DNA of 64,000 nucleotides, from the NCBI RefSeq assembly GCF_037325665.1, contig NC_090255.1, positions 6,099,229 through 6,163,228 on the forward strand, read 5' to 3'. Below the pieces are notes generated by a model, which was not told where the DNA came from, searched no databases, and saw only the letters and a list, made by a program, of their open reading frames with translations. The translations under genes and the position numbers were made by a program. Of this stretch, positions 12,301 to 19,500 are shown piece by piece (the stretch's first letter is position 1; the number at the start of each line of letters is the position of its first letter). Source of the stretch: Littorina saxatilis. Lineage: Eukaryota; Mollusca; Gastropoda; Littorinimorpha; Littorinidae.

Positions 12301-13471
12301 ACATAGTTCAGGTATTTTTCACAGACACCTGGTAACTACAGGCTTACCTAAAACTGCCCAGCAGCATATGCTGCACCCCCTTGTAGTCTGATGAGCTCAT
12401 CCTGTCTTTTGAGTTTAGCTGCACGCACAGTGTCGCGTCTCTTGTTTAGCTGATCTTTCTTGAACCTGAGGCTGCCAAGAACCCTTTTACACTCCTAGCC
12501 TTGTTTAGCCTTTTCATGTTACAGCCTGTTGTAAAGCCGTAGAACTGTGCAGTGTTGAGAGCAGCCGCTGGTTCAAAATTGAATTCCCTAGCCCCTGTGA
12601 CGACTGCAAACCGTATGCGATTTTTGCATGCAAATTTTTCCTTGGGGCAGCGAACCCAAACGCTGCTGTGGAGACACTCATTACTACATTAGAGTTTTGG
12701 GTTTTTCCTGACACACATCTCTGAAGCAGTTGATCTTTCGTCAGTCTCTGGTAAACTGGTTCTAGAGGAGGATTCAGCTTCTTGAAGTTGAGAGGTGTAT
12801 GGACGAGTTTTGCGTGTGGTCCTGGGGGCTGGTAGAAGGACCATGACGCGGCACCATGGGGGCACAAGTCATGCTGTGGCTTGTCATCTGTTGAGAAGCC
12901 GTGACGCAGAGATGCCATCACTGCCCGTTTCATGTCTGCAACTGTCTTACCCCCCCCCCCCCCCCCTAATTGCCCGATTATAATATATCGTCAACTTCCT
13001 GATTGTATTCAGAGTCAGCTGATCATACCCTCGCCCTCCCAAAGTGATTCCTTTTTTGCGGCAGTCTGTCACAAGGTTGCGAAGCGCTGTTACAAGACGC
13101 TTGGAAACGTGATTGATGTACTCTTCTTTTTCGATGGTTACTTGATCTCCATAAGGCTTTATTTTGGAAAGTTCCTGGAAGGTTTTTGTGTCACCGTCTG
13201 ACAGGATAACTGTGTATCGCAGATTGTGCTGCGACACTGACCTGCCCCACAGAACCCGAGCCGCCTCGACTTCCATGATGCCACTGGAACCTAAAAATAA
13301 AACCACCGTTTCAGTCAAAGTCAGCCACTGAATAGCAAACACACAAACACACACACACACACAAAAGGCAATCAGCCACATATCTACCAACATAGACGCT
13401 ATTATTGCTTTTGTTCAGTACATGTATTACTATGCATGGATTAGTACCCAAACACACACACACACATGCAT

Positions 13472-13545
<74 letters not shown>

Positions 13546-16500
13546 GGCAATCAGCCACAGATCTACCAACATAGACGCTATCATTGTTTTTGTTCAGTAC
13601 ATGTATTACTATGCATGGATTAGTACCCAAACACACACAAATACACAAACACGCATAGACACACACACACACACACACACACGTACACTTCACATAGACA
13701 GCGCACACAAAACACTGACACACATTTTCACAAACACTTACAGATCTATGTAAAATTCAAACACAACACACTATCATCCCATTTCAACAAACGTCTTCAC
13801 AAACGCACCATACACACATACTGTTTAGATCTACGCACTCACCTGCAAAATTCTTGTCACAGATGTCCAGTTGTTTTACCAGCCAGGCAGCATACTCCAG
13901 GGGTTTCTCCTGGAGAAGTTTGTTTCCAGTTGTCTGGCAAACGTATGACAGTAGTTGCACATAACATGAGCGTCAAAGCAAATTCCAGTCAGCACGTCTA
14001 GACTACAGCACACCCTATTCCAATGTGGGACGAGTGCCCCCTGGTCAGCCATGATCCGTCGTAGCTTACACTGATATCAAGAACATCATCATCAGACAGT
14101 GTCATTCCATTGTGCGTTGCGTGTATCTGTCTGACCTGACGGACAGCCTCACTGAATACTTTCTCCTCCAGTAGATCTACATCAAGTCGTTGATAGAGTT
14201 TATCAGCTTTCTTCTGGAAGGTTTTGTGATCCATGCCTACCAAATCTAAACTTTCACAAAATTTGTTAAATTGTTGAGCACCTAGCCCACATATCAAGGA
14301 GTCTGGACGAATACACGGCTTGCCTGATGAGACCATAATCCGTTTGACCGCTTTCTTTGGAAGCAAGGTATCCAGCGGTACCTGGAACAACTTCCTCACA
14401 TGCGCGTACACTGCAAGGCCGTGTCTCTGTTTTGAGTCTGGGCATGGTGACAGCGTTGGCTGTTTACATTGCGGACAACAAAGTTCGTTTACAAGTCAAT
14501 ACCATCAAAGGTTTCCAAATCAACAAGACATCTCCTTGTTTGGGAAGCCTCTGGACCTGTCGCTTTTGACCAGTGGCTGCTGTGTAGGCCTATGTGTTCG
14601 TCTTGAATTGTTTTCGCGTCAAACCGCCAAGAACACACTCTCAGTCCTGACGCAGAATTTGATCTGCATGCCACAGCGGTCGATCCAGATTTTGTGCGCT
14701 TGGTCACCGATTGTGTTTTAGTTGTTCTCTTGTCTCTGCAACTCTTCAGTTGTTGTCTTCTCGTGCCTTTATGATGTGTTTTTCGGAGCGTTGATCTTTT
14801 CACACGTGCCATTTTTCTAAGCAAACTCAGTCGAAAACTAAACGCGGTGAGCAGACGACTTTTAAAACGCGAAAAGCCACGCGAGCCTATCTGACCAATC
14901 GTGGCCAGGTATTTACGTCATACCCCCGTATATGGAAAGTGTCTGTGGTTTGCTTGTTTGAAAAATAGGGGGGTTTCCCCAGGAGAATCCATATTTAACC
15001 GAAAATAACCGCCGAATGACACAGGGGAGAGAACTGCTGTTCAAACGGTATACGACGTTCCCGCGTTGGGCGAGCAGAAATGTCTGTTGTCAAGGGTTGA
15101 AAATCGGAATTTTTATCGGAAGAGTGAATGAAAAGACAGAAAAATTCGCCGGGTTGGTGCAATGAAATATGTTTTTAGAGACTTTGATGAATTTGTATAG
15201 TGTAATCATATGCATTTCATGAAAGTAGACAGATTGAAAGGTGCAAAACTGCCAACAACTCAAAATGGCTGTTTAAGTCCCATCACTCTAAATTTCAGTG
15301 GCGCACTTCGCCTTAAAATGTGTGTTCCACTGAATATGTTGTTGTGTATAGGTCAGATGCCTGCTTGAAGCACTCAAATAAAATTACTGTCATAATAATG
15401 ATATTAGTAATACATCATATTTCTAGAGCGCATATTTCCAGGGCTAGTGATTCTAAGAATGTACTAGCCAGAGAGCAAACTTTACTAGCCAAACCAACAA
15501 TTTGTTTCAGCAACTTGATTCGCATTTGGCGAGTAGATGAACATTTCTACTCGCCAGTTACATGTTTCTACTCGCCATGGCGAGTAAAATACTCGCCACT
15601 TTCAGGCCTGTTATGATTCCACAACTCTGTTATATAAGGAGGTTGCCATGGGAACTGAGAAAAGAAACAAACTTGCATCAATCTCGAATAGCAATATCAG
15701 CTGACGATAAAAAAATAACAACAAGCCAACCAACCAATCTGTTAAATAAAACTCGCTCTTAAAAATAAAAACGTTCCACCACTTCGATCTCGACCTCATG
15801 ACTTCTCCATGACCTCCAAAACAGGTGGACGGTGATCTTTCACCCCAATGAGAAGGAGCAGGACGAGACGAAGGTGGCCATAGCCAACGACACCAACTCG
15901 GCCAACACCAACGAGGACCCCACCAAGATCTTCGTCATGAACAACTACTTTGGTATCGGCATCGACGCTGAGCTCTGTCTGGACTTCCACATGGCCAGGG
16001 AGGAGAAGCCAGACAAGTTCAACAGCAGGTGAGAAGGATACGGTCATGGATAAGGTATTCAAGTGTTGTGGGAAATTTGAAGTGGCTTTAGCAGCCATCA
16101 CCTTTTTAGCTAAAGGGCTTTAACTGGGTTGTATGAATGGCATTTTGGGTGACTTACAGCTCAAACAGCGCCACGATGGGGTTAAGTGCCGCTAAAAAAA
16201 GTGTCCTGAATACCTCCCCTGAAGGATAGGGATAAGGTATTTCATAGTCCTGTCCAGACTTCCACTTTCATGGGTGAAAGTAGCCCGTCAATTGACTGAA
16301 ATCCGTCAATCTGAAAATAAGTCTGACGGAAATTCCGTCAATCTGCAATTTTTATTAACAAAAAAAAAACCAAATTTATTTTTTATTTTTAAGCGGAACG
16401 CGTTTTCGAACTGCTTTGCGGTAAACCCCGTAGGTGAGATTTCTTCGCTTTCGGATTCGCTCTGCATCACGATAAAAAAAAAGTTCTCGCGTTTTGGCAG

Positions 16501-19500
16501 GCATTACGAAGTGGTGACACGATTTCTGCGACAAAGATGCCGGTTTTGACGGAAAACGCATGGACAGATCTTATTGATGCTGGTCTAGCCAACAAATGGC
16601 GATGGGACTGGTTGGAGTTCATGAAACTAAAACTGTGTGTGATAAGTTTGGTGCTTGAAACTCAAGTGCTTTTCCTTGAGAACTTTGCACTATAAGAGAT
16701 GCTACTGCTTAGTTGCTACTTTGTGCAGTGCTACATCATGCTGTTTGCATGTGTGACATTCTGTTTCATCATTTATTTCAATGCCTGTCTGGCAATGTTT
16801 GCTTCTTATATTTCGAACTTTTATTTCAGTTGTTCAGTTGATCAGTTTCTATTTCATTTAGTAATTGGCTGTTGTCAATGTTAATTGTTATCAATTGTGT
16901 CGTTGTGTTGGAAGATGCAAGTGTGAAAAGATACAAAAGAAAAATGATTACTTCTGTGAATTGTTTTGATTTTGTTTACCCTTTTTACCATATCATTAGA
17001 ATCTGAAGGTATTTTTTTGACCTGCATGATAGTGACAAAAAGTGTATTTTTTTGCCAGGAAAGGCCACAAAATCACAATGTATAATGCAAAAATTCGTTT
17101 TCGGCCGGGGGGCGTTGCCCCCCTGGACCCCCTAACGGGGCCCTGCCCCGTTCCCCGCCAGGGCCTGCACGGCCCCTGGACCCCTGCCTCAAAAATTTTT
17201 CAGTCAATTTGATTTTCATAGGTTTCACCCATGCACTTTGTCAGAGAGACAAAGCCTGACAAAATCAACAGCAGGTGAGAGCCCTCGAGAATAAGGTTAG
17301 GGATAAGGATAAAGTATCTTATAGTCCTGTCCAGCCTTCCACATGGCCAGAGAGGAGAAACCCGACAAATTCAACAGCAGGTGAGAGCCCTGAAGGATAA
17401 GGTATGTTGGAAGTCCTGTGAGGTTACCGTCGGGCTGATTTCTCACATGCAGTACAGCACTACCTATTTTTTTAAAATTTGTTCCTGCATACGTGTATTC
17501 ATGTTTCCAAACCCTGAAACTTTCGCTTTGAATTTTGGATCTTTATCATGCTCATGCTTGCACACAGGAGTCTTCGGACCCCCAGGAGAGTGATATTCAA
17601 TTTGCAGTAAATGACGCCTTCAAAACATGAGAAAAAATATATTCATCAATAAGCGAACATACAAAAATATGCATAAAAAGTATTGAGAAAAAAAAGAAAA
17701 AGTAATGGAAATGGAAAGGAAGCAGGATACACATGTTACACACTTCATTTTGCTGGCATTTCTTTGACACCGTTTGGGCCCGGTAGCTCAGTTGGTAGAG
17801 CACTGGACTTGTGATCGGAAGGTCGCAGGATCGAATTCGGGCCGGGACGGACACGGGTCAACTTTATGTACAGACCCAGAGACGGAAGCCATGTCCCACC
17901 CCCGTGTCATCACAATGGCACGTAAAAGACCTTGGTCATTCTGCCAAAAGTGCAGGTGGCTGAATACACCGAAACACGCAGACACCTGGGTAGCGCGACT
18001 CCGTTGCTGCTAGCTTTCCACTGGGAGGAAGCGACCCGAATTTCCCAGCGATGGGACAATAAAGTAATGAAAATGAAATGAAAATGAAAAATGAAAATGT
18101 ATTTGTGTACCCCAGACTGCATAACAAGGGAGTGTACCTCAAGATGGGCCTGAGGCGAATGGTGAACCGCAAATCATGCAAAGACCTTCACCGACACATC
18201 AAGGTCGAGGTCGATGGCAAACTCATCGAGTTGCCGCCAGTGGAAGGAATCGTTATCCTCAACATCCTCAGGTATGTTAAAAAAAAAGAAATACAAAACA
18301 ATGTTGGTAGACTGTGACTGGTTACAAAATCACAAAATGCTGACGTGTTTTGGATCATCTTCTGGTCAACTTCTGTGCAGTCGACAAATGCTACAGTGGA
18401 ACCCCCCTTTTAAGACCTCCAAAAATCTGAGTAAATAAGGTCTTAAAAAGGAGGGAGTCTTAAAATGGGGGTCAAATGTGCTTCACTCAGCGGGGAGCGA
18501 GCATTACGCCATGAGTAAATTTTCTTTGAAATTTGAGTTCAAGTTGTTCTGCTGTAATGTGTTTGGGTGTGTGTGTGTGTGTGTGTTTTGATATGACAGT
18601 AAACTGCAACTGTGTGTTTGTGTGTAAACATGACAGTACATACATTGCAACCAAGTTCATGACCGACCGGCCAAAAACTCAAACCCCCCTTTTAAGACCC
18701 CCCCTTTTTACGACCTAATTTTCAAGGTTTTTCCAAAGTCGTAAACAGGGGGTTCTACTGTAATTTTGAAAAATTTGTTGATAAGGCCTAAAAAAAAAAT
18801 AGGTGTGGTTACGGTAACCCGACCTACCCTATTTTTAGGGGCCGACCCTATAACTTTTTATTACATTTGTAAAAAAAAACCCACAAAAACCAAGAAAACG
18901 AGTGCAGAAAACGCAATGAAAGCGAAAGCGCCCGAGTCGCACACTTATTTCCCTGTCAAGTAGGTTTAATTTGTACACATTAGAAAAAAAAGTTTAAAAA
19001 AAAAAAGTGATTGCCTACCTTCCTACCCTATTTTTTTTGGCTATGTTACCGTAACCACACCTATTTTTTTTTAGGCCTAATTGTGAAGAATTTGTGTTGA
19101 CTAGCTGGGGGTCTGGAGCCAACCCGTGGGGTCCTGAGCGGGAGGACACGTTCAGCAAGCCCACTCACTACGACGGCATGCTGGAGATCGTGGGGGTGAC
19201 GGGTGTGGTGCACATGGGACAGATTCAGAGCGGGCTTCGCACCGGCGTCCGCATCGCTCAGGGGGGACATGTAAGTTGCAACACACATTCCTGCAGAGTA
19301 CCATGCAACGTTATGAGACAAATTGCTACGCTGTTACGCCAAGCTTAAAATTCCTACGCTCAACTAAATAATCACCAGCATGCAACGGTTTGCTCTTTTT
19401 TGTGCGTCCTGGTACTCCTTTCTGATTGTCACTCCGTGGAGCGGTCAACAGTTGTTTCATAACACATTGTCCACGCTGAGAAGTGACACTGCCGACACCA

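Noticed and set aside
12514-14824. Host gene on the minus strand inside DGKQ intron 7
   Set aside because: Motifs fit a Mutator-like transposase, frameshifts are present and terminal inverted repeats surround it.
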